From NCBI RefSeq assembly GCF_001305965.1, contig NZ_JXQC01000003.1, forward strand, positions 1,603,633-1,667,632: DNA of 64,000 nucleotides. The letters are read 5' to 3'. A program made the position numbers and the translations under genes. Source of the DNA: Erythrobacter sp. SG61-1L (GTDB lineage: Bacteria; Pseudomonadota; Alphaproteobacteria; Sphingomonadales; Sphingomonadaceae). Below are positions 25,888 through 35,269 of this stretch, in pieces (positions within the stretch are counted from its first letter, which is position 1; every line of letters starts with the position of its first letter). The notes beneath the pieces are model-generated. The model did no database searches, was not told the origin of the DNA, and saw nothing but the letters and a program-made list of their open reading frames with translations.

Positions 25888-27312
25888 ATGCCTTCAGAAC
25901 CGCAACCAGCCCCCTATAGGGCAGACCCGCAAATCCTCAAGCTCGCCGAATGGCTTGGGGACGAAGTGGCACCCGCCGACTTTCCCCGAGCCGAGCTGCG
26001 TTTTCGCAATCGCCGCTGGGATCGCGCCGTAGGGCTGGATAGGCTGTCGGACGAGCAGTGGGTGCGCCATTTCGGGCGGTTCGAAGCCCTGCCCGACAAT
26101 CTGCCCCACCCACTGGCCTTACGCTATCACGGCCACCAGTTTCGCATCTATAACCCCGATCTTGGCGACGGGCGCGGTTTCACTTTCGCCCAATTGCGCG
26201 ACGGACCGAATTACGGCCAGACGCCGCGCTTGCTGGACCTGGGCACCAAGGGTTCCGGCCTCACACCTTACAGCCGCACAGCCGATGGCCGCCTGACGCT
26301 GAAAGGCGCTGTGCGGGAAATTCTGGCTACGGAAATGCTGGAAGCACTGGGCACCTATACCAGCAAGACCTTCTCGGTGATCGAAACCGGGGAACAGCTC
26401 TGGCGCGGGGATGAGCCATCGCCCACCCGCTCGGCCGTGCTCGTTCGGCTCAGCCACAGCCATGTCCGTATCGGCACTTTCCAGCGTCTGGCCGCGTTTG
26501 AAGCAAAGGCTGAGATGGAACAACTGGTTGCCTATTGCCTTGAACAGTTTCCCGGCCCGCTGCCGCCGGATGACGCGCCGGGGCGGGATGAACCCGCAGT
26601 GATCCTGTTCCATCAGGCGGTAGAACGCCTGGCCGACCTTGCCGCCTCCTATATGACGGCCGGTTTCGTCCATGGCGTGCTCAACACCGACAATATGAAC
26701 ATCACGGGCGAAAGCTTCGATTACGGCCCCTGGCGCTGGCTGCCGCGCTGGGAACCGGGCTTCACGGCTGCCTATTTCGACGAGAGAGGCCTGTATGCCT
26801 TCGGACGACAGGCAGAGGCGATCCACTGGAACTGCGCGCAACTAGCCATCGCCTTGAGGCAGTTGAGCGAAGCCGCCCCACTCATCGCCGCGCTGGAGCG
26901 TTTTCCGGCGCTCTATCATGCGGCGATGGCGCGGCGCTTCTGCTGGCGCCTTGGCGTGGAACCTCGCGGCGTGGAGGAAGACGGCAGACTGATCGCCACA
27001 GCCGAACAGGCCATGCGCGATCAGGCGATCGGGCCGGATACATTCTTCTTCACCCATCGCGGGGGGCGAAATGCGGCAGGGCCTCTGGCAGAAGCACTGG
27101 CAGCCTATGCACCCGTCCCCTCAACTCATGAATATTGGGAAGGCGAGGCCCCGCAATCGATGCTGATCGACGAGGTGGAGGCCATCTGGGCGCCCATTGC
27201 CGAGCATGATGACTGGGCATTGCTGCAAGCTAAGCTCGTAGCCCTGCGCCGGATGGGCGAGGCCCATGGCGACGCGCCAACCCCGGCTGGCCACGCACTC
27301 ACCGGCCACTGA
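25888..27312 (+). CDS. selO: Protein adenylyltransferase SelO (YdiU family)
   Basis: SelO is a pseudokinase that transfers AMP to proteins as part of redox control. The 474-residue protein has the family motifs YHGHQFRIYNPDLGDGRG, LDLGTKGSGLTPYSR, LKGAVREILATEMLEALG and HGVLNTDNMNITGESFDYGP with the metal-binding residues. It ends about 20 residues after the THEYWEGEAPQ region and has no C-terminal selenocysteine/cysteine motif. It is divergent from the hydrolase and ends before a strong hairpin terminator. Confidence 0.93.
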   Translation: MPSEPQPAPYRADPQILKLAEWLGDEVAPADFPRAELRFRNRRWDRAVGLDRLSDEQWVRHFGRFEALPDNLPHPLALRYHGHQFRIYNPDLGDGRGFTFAQLRDGPNYGQTPRLLDLGTKGSGLTPYSRTADGRLTLKGAVREILATEMLEALGTYTSKTFSVIETGEQLWRGDEPSPTRSAVLVRLSHSHVRIGTFQRLAAFEAKAEMEQLVAYCLEQFPGPLPPDDAPGRDEPAVILFHQAVERLADLAASYMTAGFVHGVLNTDNMNITGESFDYGPWRWLPRWEPGFTAAYFDERGLYAFGRQAEAIHWNCAQLAIALRQLSEAAPLIAALERFPALYHAAMARRFCWRLGVEPRGVEEDGRLIATAEQAMRDQAIGPDTFFFTHRGGRNAAGPLAEALAAYAPVPSTHEYWEGEAPQSMLIDEVEAIWAPIAEHDDWALLQAKLVALRRMGEAHGDAPTPAGHALTGH

Positions 27313-27378
27313 GGCGATCTGCTGCGGCCTTCTGAATTGGCACCCAACTTAGGGCCGCTGCAACAGAACCAGACAGCA

Positions 27379-27408
27379 AAAGGCCCGGAGGTTTCCCTCC
27401 GGGCCTTT
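27379..27408. terminator. Bidirectional terminator between selO and the autotransporter gene
   Basis: A perfect 13-bp stem (AAAGGCCCGGAGG paired with CCTCCGGGCCTTT) with a 4-base TTTC loop is followed by CGTTTG on the plus strand and by TTTTGCTGTCT on the minus strand. It sits between two convergent genes and can end both. Confidence 0.85.
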
Positions 27409-27451
27409 CGTTTGTCGGACCTTGCGGTGATCCAGGCAGTTCAGATCGAGC

Positions 27452-30400
27452 CTAGTTGCCCGAACCCGGACCGTAGGAGATTTCGACGCGGCGGTTCTGC
27501 AGTTCGCGGACGCCGTCGGCAGTCGGAACCCGCGGGTTCGCTTCACCGAAGCCTTCGCTGCTGATCGCCGAGGACGGGATGCCCTTGCCGACCAGGTAGG
27601 TCTGGACCGAAGCGTTACGACGGTTCGACAGGCCCACGTTGTACTGGGTGCTGCCCGAACGGTCAGCATAGCCAGCCAGCATGATCGGAACCGTACCGCA
27701 GTTGCCATAGGCAGTTACGGCGCTGTCCAGGGTCGTCGCAGCCTCAGGCGTGATGTCCGACTTATCCCAGTCGAAGAACACGATGTACGGGCCCTTGTTG
27801 CACACCGGCGGAGGCGGCGGGGTCGCTGCCTTACCGAACGCCTTACGGACGCCGAGGTTGCCAACGTAGCCGGCAAAGCCCTGTTCGCCGAACTGCGTGC
27901 CGCCCCTCAGGAAGAAGCTCCAGCCATTATTCCCGTTGGAAACGCTGATGCCGCCCAGGATTTCACCCTGATCGCCTTCGACATTGTAGCCAACGGGCAG
28001 GCTCGAACCATTGCTGAGCAGGTTGGTGACGTAATCACCTTCAAACTCATGCCACCAGTTGCCCTCGATATAGGGTTCAACCACCGTGCCGCTATCCAGC
28101 TTGGCAGTATAGCCCAAACGACCACCGAGGCGGCTGCGGAGAGTCTCCGAGTCCAGAACTTCAACGCCAGTGCCCAGCAGGGTCGGCAGATCGTTGTCGA
28201 ACTTGGTGTTGCCGTAGCTCAACGTGCCCTTAGGCTCGAAGAACGCACCGCCCGAACCCAGCGCCAGCTTGTAACCGAGGTCGAGAGTTGCACCCAGCGT
28301 GGTGTAATGGGTGGTGAAGCTATCGCCGAACACACCATCATTCATCGAATAGTCGAGCGTGCCGAAGTCAGCCTTGAGCAGCAGGTCAGCGAAGAACGGA
28401 CCATCAAGACGGGTCGCATAAGCGCCAACCGACCACTGGTCATAGGTGATCGCCGTATTCGACATGTCGAACTTCAGGTCCGACTGGACCCAGCCGCCAA
28501 GCACGCCGAACAGCCACGCGCGATCCTTGCCCTTGGCCGAGACGCTCTCGCTGCCGAAGTCCACGCCCATCTGAAGACCGAAGAAGTCCTGCGAGATCTG
28601 GTCATCATAGTTGTAGACGCCGCCGCCAGAGAGGCCCGCAGGCGCTCCGACGGTGTTCGACATGTCGCGTTCGATATTGGCACCGAACATGCGGCCCCAG
28701 ACGCCCGGCGTGACATTGCCCGCCTGCCCTTCGCCATGGTCGCCAAAGGCATTGCGCAGATCGGCAGTACGATCGAGCCAGGTGCCGGTCGTGACATTCC
28801 AGAGATTCTGGGCACCATAGGCAATGGTCGAAAGGTCGAAGGCTTCACGATCGAGATTGCTTGCCAGCACCCATTCCTCAAACCCGTCGGTATTCTTCGG
28901 TGTATCGCGGAGATAGGCGTCGAAGCGGTACAGACCCTTGTCGATGCCGCCATCGGTCGTGAAGTCAGGCGCTGCCGAACTGACCGCCCCGCCGACATAG
29001 GCGAAGACGATCGCATCGTCGGCATCGACATATTCGCCGGGAACGGCAGCCGCGAGATCGTCGATCTCGAGATGCGTGGTGCCCGAAACATCGCCGCCGA
29101 TAACCAGATAATCAGACGCACCATTGGCTTCCAGTTCTGCGTTGAACGCGAAAACGGTCGGACCGGAGGCAGTGTAATTGCCAGTGGTGGTCAGATAGTC
29201 ATCAGCATCGGCATCGACCATGTCGATCCGGTTGGCGTTGTTGAACTCGTCCAGGCCGATGAAGTTCAGCCCGCCATCGACAAGAACCCTGCCGGTATTG
29301 TCGAAAGTGGCACTGCCCAGCGGGTGGATGAACTCGAAGTCGTGCTCGTAACCCGTCGCGCGGAAGATGCCGGAATTGGCGATTTCGATATCGCCTTCAT
29401 CCGACTGGAAGGTCGAGAGCGAGGCATCGACAGCGTCAATGATGCCGACATTGTTCAGGACAATATCGCCAAGCCCATAGACCGCATTCGCACCCGAGAA
29501 GGTCCAGTCGCCGGTCACCTTGTTCTCGAACTGTACGCTCACGCCGCTGAGTGCATCGACGCCGGCTGCACCAAGTGCCAGATTGCCGATGACCGAGCCT
29601 GCATTGTCGATGCCGATCGTGCCGACATCGGAATAGGCCCAGATCGCCGCTCCGCTTTCAGGATCGATTTCATCGGTGGTGATGACGCCATGGACACCAT
29701 TGGCCAGCGAGAGCGACCCGTCGCTCCACGTCATGACGGCAGCGAGCAGATCGCCATCGCCCTGGAGCAACCCGTCATTGACGATGGAAATATCGTCCAC
29801 CGCAACCGGATCGAAGTCATTGGCAACCGCGAACACCGCCGCGCCGAGGGAATAGACTTCCGCATCCGTCGCATTGGTGATGGTGGTGGCGCCCGGACCG
29901 GCATTCAGCACCGAAATGCCGAAGAGCGGAGCGGGATTGGCGCCTGCGCCGACGGTACCATTGTTGGTGACAACGACGTCGCCATCGCCGAAATTCGCGG
30001 CATTGATGCCAATGAGGTTGGCTTCAATGTCGGAATTGTTGGTGACGGTTGCCGCGCCAGAACCGAAGCTGACGGCAGAAGCACCGATCATGGGCGGATC
30101 GATAGCTTCATTGACGGTGACCGTGGCGGCGCCACCGATCGACGTCGCAGATGCACCGAACAGGCCGTTATCGGCTGTGATCTTGCCGTAGGTGGTGATG
30201 GTGGCATCGCCGCCCAGCGCCGTTGCGATCACGCCCGAACCATTAGCCGAGGAGACCGTGCCGGATTCGACGTCAACGCTACCAAGACCCAGGGCAAAGA
30301 TGCCGGTGAGTTCAGAGTTGATCGTGCTGTCAGCGCCGAGGATCAGAACGTCCCCACCTGCCTCTGCGCCCACACCAATGCTGGCGGTGTTGGTGATCGA

Positions 30401-33400
30401 GTTCGCGCCCAGATCGATGTTCACATTGCCCGAGGCGATGCCGTTCACACCTGCGAGGCCATTAGCCGTAACATCGCCATGAAGCACGATGTCTGTGTTG
30501 CCGCCGAACGCGCTGGCGAGAACGCCGGAGCCGCTCGAGGAAACGATCGTGCCGCTATCGACCTTGGCGTTGCCGGTAATGGAAGTCGCCGCAATACCGG
30601 TGAGGCCGGAGTTGATCGTGCTGCCAACACCATCAACAACCACGTCGCCGCCAGCAGTGGCAACAACACCGAAGCCGAACAGCGCATTCACCGTCTGATC
30701 GGTGATGGTGACGTTCACATTTTCATCCGCGAGAGCGAAAATGCCGAACAGGCCGTCCGCATCGGTGAGGCCGTGAGTGGTGATGTTAGCCTCACCGCCC
30801 AGCGCAACACCGGTGATGCCCACGCCGGTGATCCCGGTGCCATTTGCATAGACCGTGCCGGTGTCGATGTTCACATCGCCGCCGAATGCTGTGCCGACCA
30901 CGCCAGCATCGCCGCTGGTGATGACTGAGGTCGCATCCGCATTGATGTCCACATTACCGCCGACAGCGGCAGCCAGCAGGCCGACATTATCCGCTTCAAC
31001 GCTGACACCAGCCAGCACGTCGAGATCCGCATCGCCGCCAATTGCCAGCGCTGCGCCGCCGATATCCGGCGGATCGATGTCGCCGCCGATGGTCAGCGAA
31101 GCGTTGCCGCCCGTTGCGATTGCCGCCGCGCCGAACAGGCCGTTATCGACCGAGATCTTGCCATGGGTCACGACCGTCGCGTCGCCGCCGCCACCGCCCA
31201 GATCGACCGCGATGCCGACCACGCCGCTGCCGCCAAAGCCGGTAGCCGTGGTGTGCACATCGCCGCTATCAACCGTCACGCCACCGTTGAGGGCCAGCGC
31301 ACCGATACCGATATTCTGCGATTCGACCGTGGTGCCTTCCGCGTTGATGTCCACATTGCCATCTACGGCAATGCCCGACACGCCTGCACCATTAGCTGCG
31401 GTCACAGTGGTGTCCGCGCCGATATTCATCAGCACGTCGCCGCCCACCGCAGAGCCGAGCACGCCGAAGGTGCCGCCGGCCGTAACATCGGCATAGGTGG
31501 CGATGTCCGCATTGCCGCCAAGGGCAATGCCCGCCACGCCGCTTCCTTCGAAGCCGGTGGCCGTGGTTGTTACTTCGCCAGCGTCGATATCGACATTACC
31601 GTCAACTGCGAGAGCGCCAACGCCGACAAAGGCAGACTGGACAATATCGTCCTGGGTATTGACCGTTGCATCCCCGCCCAGCGCGATGGCGGTGACACCC
31701 GCGCCATTGGCTGCGTTGACAGCACCTCCGGTCGTGATGCTGGCATTGCCGTTCACGGCCAGAGCAGCAACGCCGAACAGCCCGTTGGCATCGGTGCTGC
31801 CGTGCGTATCGATATCGACATTCCCGTCCAGCGCGATGCCAGCCACGCCGACACCGCCAAGGCCAGTACCGGTCGCATCGACTTCGCCGCTGTCGATCCA
31901 GACATTGCCGCCATCCAGCGAGGCGCCGACAATGCCCGCGCCTGCGGTCACATGAGAGAATTCGCCTTCAATATCGACATCGCCACTGCCGAGCGCGAGG
32001 CCCAGAACACCGACGCCATCGACGGCATTGACCTGAGTGATGTCATCGGACGAACCGAGAAGATCAATGCCGACATTGCCGACATCGTCCGTGATACCGG
32101 CCACGCCGAGCAGGCCGCTCGCCGTCGTATTGCCGTGGGTGTCGATGTCCACATTGCCGCCGCCGAGGGCTACGCCCACAACGCCAACGCCCAACGCGCC
32201 GCCAGTCGCTTCGACTTCGCCGCTGTCGATCCACACGTTGCCGCCTGTATCTGCAAATCCGACAATGCCGATTGCGGCCGTAACGTCCGAATATTCACCT
32301 TCAATGTCGACATTACCACCATCCAGCGCAATGCCGAGGACGCCAACGCCATTCGCGGCCGTCACGGTGGTGATGTCGTCGCTGGCACCAAGCAGATCGA
32401 TCGAGACATCGCCGCCCGTATCCGCAAAGCCGCCAATTGCGACGAGGCCGGAAGCGACCGTATCGCCATGCGTGTCGATGTCGACACTGCCGCCACCCTG
32501 CGCAACGCCGATTACGCCCACACCCAGCGTGCCGCCGGATGCTGTGACCGTGCCGCTGTCGATCCAGACATTACCGCCCGTATCGGAATAACCGAGGATG
32601 CCCGCGCCAGCGGTTACGTTCGAATATGCGCCTTCAATGTCCACATCGCCGCCGCCCTGCGCAACGCCGATCACACCGATGCCGTTCGCCCCAGTGACAT
32701 TGGTAATGTCGTCGCTCGCGCCGAGCAGATCGATCGAAACGTCGCCGCCTGTATCGGCATAACCGCCAACAGCCACGAGGCCTGCCGCCGTAGTATCGCC
32801 ATGCGTGTCGATATCAACGCTGCCGCCACCCTGGGCGACACCGATGACGCCGAGGCTGAGCGCACCGCCGCCACTGGCGTTCACGGTGCCGCTGTCAATC
32901 CAGACATTGCCGCCACCTTGCGTGTAGCCCGCAATGCCTGCCATGCCGGACACGGTGGAACCAGCCGCTTCAATATCGGCATCGCCACCACCAATGGCCA
33001 TCGCACCGACGCCGAGCATTGGAGGGGTAAAGTTCTGCCCGATTTCAGCATTTTCGACATTGACGTTCGCATCGCCGAGGCCGCCATTATAGGCGAACGC
33101 GCCCACTGCCGTGGCGTCGATGGTCGTTCCATTGGCATTGACCGTCGCATCCCCGGCTCCGCCCAGCACGATCGCGCCGGCACCGATCATCGGCGGATCA
33201 ATCGCCACGCCCTCGTCGAGATTGACGGTTGCCGAACCGTTGAGCGAAATCGCAGCTGCGCCGAACGTGCCGCCATCAACCGAAATATCGTCATGCGCGT
33301 TTACAGTGGCAGCGCCGCTGTTGGTGACCGCGATTACGCCCCCGCCGACAGGAAAACTCATGGTATCCAGAGGTGCCGGAAGCGCGACACCGCCCGAGCC

Positions 33401-34753
33401 GGCGTTGACTGCACCGGAATCAATCGAGACGTCCCCATCAGTCAGCGCAACGCCCACGATACCCGAGCCGCCGACGGAAGTGACGTAACCGTCTTCGCTC
33501 TGCGTATCGATGGTGACACTACCATCCGCAGCGAGCGCGAAAATGCCAGTGCCGGAATCGACGTCAATCGTGCCGGTGCTGGTTACGTCGACATCGCCAA
33601 GCAGTGCATTGGCCGAAATACCGTTGGTATCCGCGTCAATCGAGCCGTCATTGCCGATGGTGATATCGTCGAGTGAACTGACATTGATGCCGTAGCCGGA
33701 ACCGGAAACGATCTCCCCGTGATTCTGGACTTCAGCCTCGCCGGTGAGGGCGAGGATGTTCACGCCGCCATTTTCGCCCGAGATTACGCCGGTTTCATTA
33801 TTCGTAACCAGCGCGTCGGAGCCGATGTTGAGATTGACGCCGATGCCGCCGGTCGACGTAATGTCGCCGGAGTTGGTGACCGTGCCATTCCCGCCCAACA
33901 GCATATTGATGCCGTCGCCCTGCGAGTAAATTTCGGCATCCTCGTTGTTGGTCACAATGCCGTTATTGGCCAGACCCGTCATCGAAATAGCCGGACCGGT
34001 GCCGGCATGGCCGGCATTGCCGATGCTGCCATTATTGATGACCTGGAAGGTTCCGTTGCCGAGAACCAGCCCGCCATTCAGCGAAACCGCCGTATTTCCG
34101 CCGAAGATATCGCCGTCATTGGTGACATTGACGTTTGAGGTGCCGCCGGTCGAAGTGTAGGTAATGCCGTTATTATAGCCCTCAACGGACCCGGTGTCCG
34201 TGACGTGGACATCCAACGTTCCGTTGCCCGTGCCAGCAGTAGTGCTGAGCACGATTGCATTGCCCAGAGTGCTCTGCACATTGCCGCCAATCGTTACATC
34301 GCCGGTGAGGCTGCTCAACGCGCCACCACGGCTAATGTCAATTGCGGTTCCCTGCCCGACAATCGAGGTGTTGGACGCACTCATGTCGAAATCGATCGGC
34401 TTCACCAGATCGAAATCAATCATGTTTTGATTGATATTGATGTCGATGACGGTTCCGCCACTGCCATTGGTCACGACCGCGCCGGAGCCGATAACGGCAT
34501 CGAGGCCGTTACCATCGGTCGAATTGACGACAATGCCATCCGTATCCGTGCCGGTGCATTCAAGCGTATCCGGGCTGGGCGAGCCGGACGTGTCCGCGCT
34601 GCAAGCCGCGTAGGCTTCATCAGTCATCAGCGGCGAGAAATACGCCCCCAGCGCGATGGCCGCCAACGCAGTCGTCGTCGCCAGCTTCACCCTGCGCCCA
34701 CGCGCGGCGTCGTTACCGGACGCACCAGCGCCGACCATCGTTTCAATTTTCAT
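27452..34753 (-). CDS. Giant autotransporter with a C-terminal OmpA peptidoglycan-binding domain
   Basis: This encodes 2433 residues. There is a long signal peptide (residues 1-49, ending AYA before ACSAD). A repetitive Gly/Val/Asp/Asn/Thr-rich passenger (about 50-1985) is built of short strands such as GGNVDIDTHG and GVGVIGVAQGG, as in a right-handed beta-helix. A type V autotransporter barrel follows (about 1985-2310; GVWGRMFGANIERDMS, FFGLQMGVDFG, final GVRKAFGK). After a PPPPP linker an OmpA-like domain closes the protein (about 2315-2433; FDWDKSDITPEA, YADRSGSTQYNVGLSNRR, ENRRVEISYG-like end). The passenger has almost no cysteine. Three consecutive near-identical 111-residue repeats lie at 31.9-32.9 kb. 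The ATG at 34753 is preceded by AGGGGGGCG. It is likely a surface adhesin whose barrel is tethered to the cell wall. Confidence 0.9.
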   Translation of the reverse strand: MKIETMVGAGASGNDAARGRRVKLATTTALAAIALGAYFSPLMTDEAYAACSADTSGSPSPDTLECTGTDTDGIVVNSTDGNGLDAVIGSGAVVTNGSGGTVIDININQNMIDFDLVKPIDFDMSASNTSIVGQGTAIDISRGGALSSLTGDVTIGGNVQSTLGNAIVLSTTAGTGNGTLDVHVTDTGSVEGYNNGITYTSTGGTSNVNVTNDGDIFGGNTAVSLNGGLVLGNGTFQVINNGSIGNAGHAGTGPAISMTGLANNGIVTNNEDAEIYSQGDGINMLLGGNGTVTNSGDITSTGGIGVNLNIGSDALVTNNETGVISGENGGVNILALTGEAEVQNHGEIVSGSGYGINVSSLDDITIGNDGSIDADTNGISANALLGDVDVTSTGTIDVDSGTGIFALAADGSVTIDTQSEDGYVTSVGGSGIVGVALTDGDVSIDSGAVNAGSGGVALPAPLDTMSFPVGGGVIAVTNSGAATVNAHDDISVDGGTFGAAAISLNGSATVNLDEGVAIDPPMIGAGAIVLGGAGDATVNANGTTIDATAVGAFAYNGGLGDANVNVENAEIGQNFTPPMLGVGAMAIGGGDADIEAAGSTVSGMAGIAGYTQGGGNVWIDSGTVNASGGGALSLGVIGVAQGGGSVDIDTHGDTTAAGLVAVGGYADTGGDVSIDLLGASDDITNVTGANGIGVIGVAQGGGDVDIEGAYSNVTAGAGILGYSDTGGNVWIDSGTVTASGGTLGVGVIGVAQGGGSVDIDTHGDTVASGLVAIGGFADTGGDVSIDLLGASDDITTVTAANGVGVLGIALDGGNVDIEGEYSDVTAAIGIVGFADTGGNVWIDSGEVEATGGALGVGVVGVALGGGNVDIDTHGNTTASGLLGVAGITDDVGNVGIDLLGSSDDITQVNAVDGVGVLGLALGSGDVDIEGEFSHVTAGAGIVGASLDGGNVWIDSGEVDATGTGLGGVGVAGIALDGNVDIDTHGSTDANGLFGVAALAVNGNASITTGGAVNAANGAGVTAIALGGDATVNTQDDIVQSAFVGVGALAVDGNVDIDAGEVTTTATGFEGSGVAGIALGGNADIATYADVTAGGTFGVLGSAVGGDVLMNIGADTTVTAANGAGVSGIAVDGNVDINAEGTTVESQNIGIGALALNGGVTVDSGDVHTTATGFGGSGVVGIAVDLGGGGGDATVVTHGKISVDNGLFGAAAIATGGNASLTIGGDIDPPDIGGAALAIGGDADLDVLAGVSVEADNVGLLAAAVGGNVDINADATSVITSGDAGVVGTAFGGDVNIDTGTVYANGTGITGVGITGVALGGEANITTHGLTDADGLFGIFALADENVNVTITDQTVNALFGFGVVATAGGDVVVDGVGSTINSGLTGIAATSITGNAKVDSGTIVSSSGSGVLASAFGGNTDIVLHGDVTANGLAGVNGIASGNVNIDLGANSITNTASIGVGAEAGGDVLILGADSTINSELTGIFALGLGSVDVESGTVSSANGSGVIATALGGDATITTYGKITADNGLFGASATSIGGAATVTVNEAIDPPMIGASAVSFGSGAATVTNNSDIEANLIGINAANFGDGDVVVTNNGTVGAGANPAPLFGISVLNAGPGATTITNATDAEVYSLGAAVFAVANDFDPVAVDDISIVNDGLLQGDGDLLAAVMTWSDGSLSLANGVHGVITTDEIDPESGAAIWAYSDVGTIGIDNAGSVIGNLALGAAGVDALSGVSVQFENKVTGDWTFSGANAVYGLGDIVLNNVGIIDAVDASLSTFQSDEGDIEIANSGIFRATGYEHDFEFIHPLGSATFDNTGRVLVDGGLNFIGLDEFNNANRIDMVDADADDYLTTTGNYTASGPTVFAFNAELEANGASDYLVIGGDVSGTTHLEIDDLAAAVPGEYVDADDAIVFAYVGGAVSSAAPDFTTDGGIDKGLYRFDAYLRDTPKNTDGFEEWVLASNLDREAFDLSTIAYGAQNLWNVTTGTWLDRTADLRNAFGDHGEGQAGNVTPGVWGRMFGANIERDMSNTVGAPAGLSGGGVYNYDDQISQDFFGLQMGVDFGSESVSAKGKDRAWLFGVLGGWVQSDLKFDMSNTAITYDQWSVGAYATRLDGPFFADLLLKADFGTLDYSMNDGVFGDSFTTHYTTLGATLDLGYKLALGSGGAFFEPKGTLSYGNTKFDNDLPTLLGTGVEVLDSETLRSRLGGRLGYTAKLDSGTVVEPYIEGNWWHEFEGDYVTNLLSNGSSLPVGYNVEGDQGEILGGISVSNGNNGWSFFLRGGTQFGEQGFAGYVGNLGVRKAFGKAATPPPPPVCNKGPYIVFFDWDKSDITPEAATTLDSAVTAYGNCGTVPIMLAGYADRSGSTQYNVGLSNRRNASVQTYLVGKGIPSSAISSEGFGEANPRVPTADGVRELQNRRVEISYGPGSGN
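31886..32912 (-). repeat. Tandem 333-bp coding repeats within the passenger
   Basis: The landmark encoding NVWIDSG recurs at 31886, 32219, 32552 and 32888, i.e. every 333, 333 and 336 bases (111-112 codons). Each unit has the same order of sub-motifs: NVWIDSG, GVGVIGVAQGGG, DIDTHG, GDVSIDLLGASDDIT, GNVDIEG and TAAIGIVGFADTG. Units beyond this stretch are recognisable but more diverged, which points to recent in-frame duplication here. Confidence 0.85.
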
Positions 34754-35269
34754 TAAATTGCGCCCCCCTGGCACTCGTCGAGGCCCGCGAGCGCACGACG
34801 AGGAATCGTTAAATTGCTAATAACCTTTTTCTACAACACGAAGCGAATGGGCGGCAACGCGGAAAGGGGCTTGCAAGCTGACTGTCGCGTCCGTTTCGGA
34901 TGCATTACAAGGCATTGGAATAAGGTCATTTTAGTGTAAGAAGCCGGCAACATACACCTGTCCGAAAACAGACAGCGCTGTCCGGCGTTCGAATCCGGGA
35001 CAATCGACCAGGGACAAGAAGGTGCGCGCGCAATGGCGCGACTCGTCTTCCAATTGCGCAGCTTCAAGTCTGAATTTCACGGACCGGCAAAAAGCCTTGT
35101 GCGGGGGTTTCTAAGTAATTGTCCGCGTATTTTTCCGGCACAATGGCGACGCCCGAACCACCCGGTTCCGCTTGTAACTTTCCTTCCACTGGCGCAAAGG
35201 ATCGGAAAGCTAGCCCCAGCCGCAATCCTGCGGCAAAGGCCCAAGGATGTCTGATCGGAAGTCTATCCC
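34754..35269. other. Divergent intergenic region upstream of the autotransporter and astD
   Basis: No credible gene is present in these 516 bases. The left part is AT-richer and should hold the autotransporter promoter. A 12-base perfect palindrome GACAGCGCTGTC lies at 34971-34982, about 220 bases from the autotransporter start, and TTAA-N7-ATAA (34809-34823) is one mismatch from a CtrA-type site. Neither is enough for a firm regulatory call. Confidence 0.5.

Noticed and set aside
31886..32912. Regularly spaced repeats that might suggest a CRISPR or satellite array
   Set aside because: The 333-base period is a multiple of three, the similarity extends over the whole unit, and the repeats encode protein in the autotransporter frame.
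28049..33676. Two very long open frames (959 and 837 codons) on the plus strand opposite the autotransporter gene
   Set aside because: They arise because the repeated Gly/Val/Asp/Thr codons of the real gene contain few stop complements. Their products are compositionally odd, have no domains or signals, and the real gene on the minus strand has clear domains.
34809..34823. CtrA-like site TTAA-N7-ATAA upstream of the autotransporter
   Set aside because: One mismatch from consensus in an AT-rich stretch is expected by chance, and only one site is present.
34981..35006. A tRNA T-loop-like GTTCGAATCC
   Set aside because: The flanking bases do not form a T-stem with a G-C closing pair on either strand, and no matching acceptor stem, D-arm or anticodon arm is found within 80 bases.
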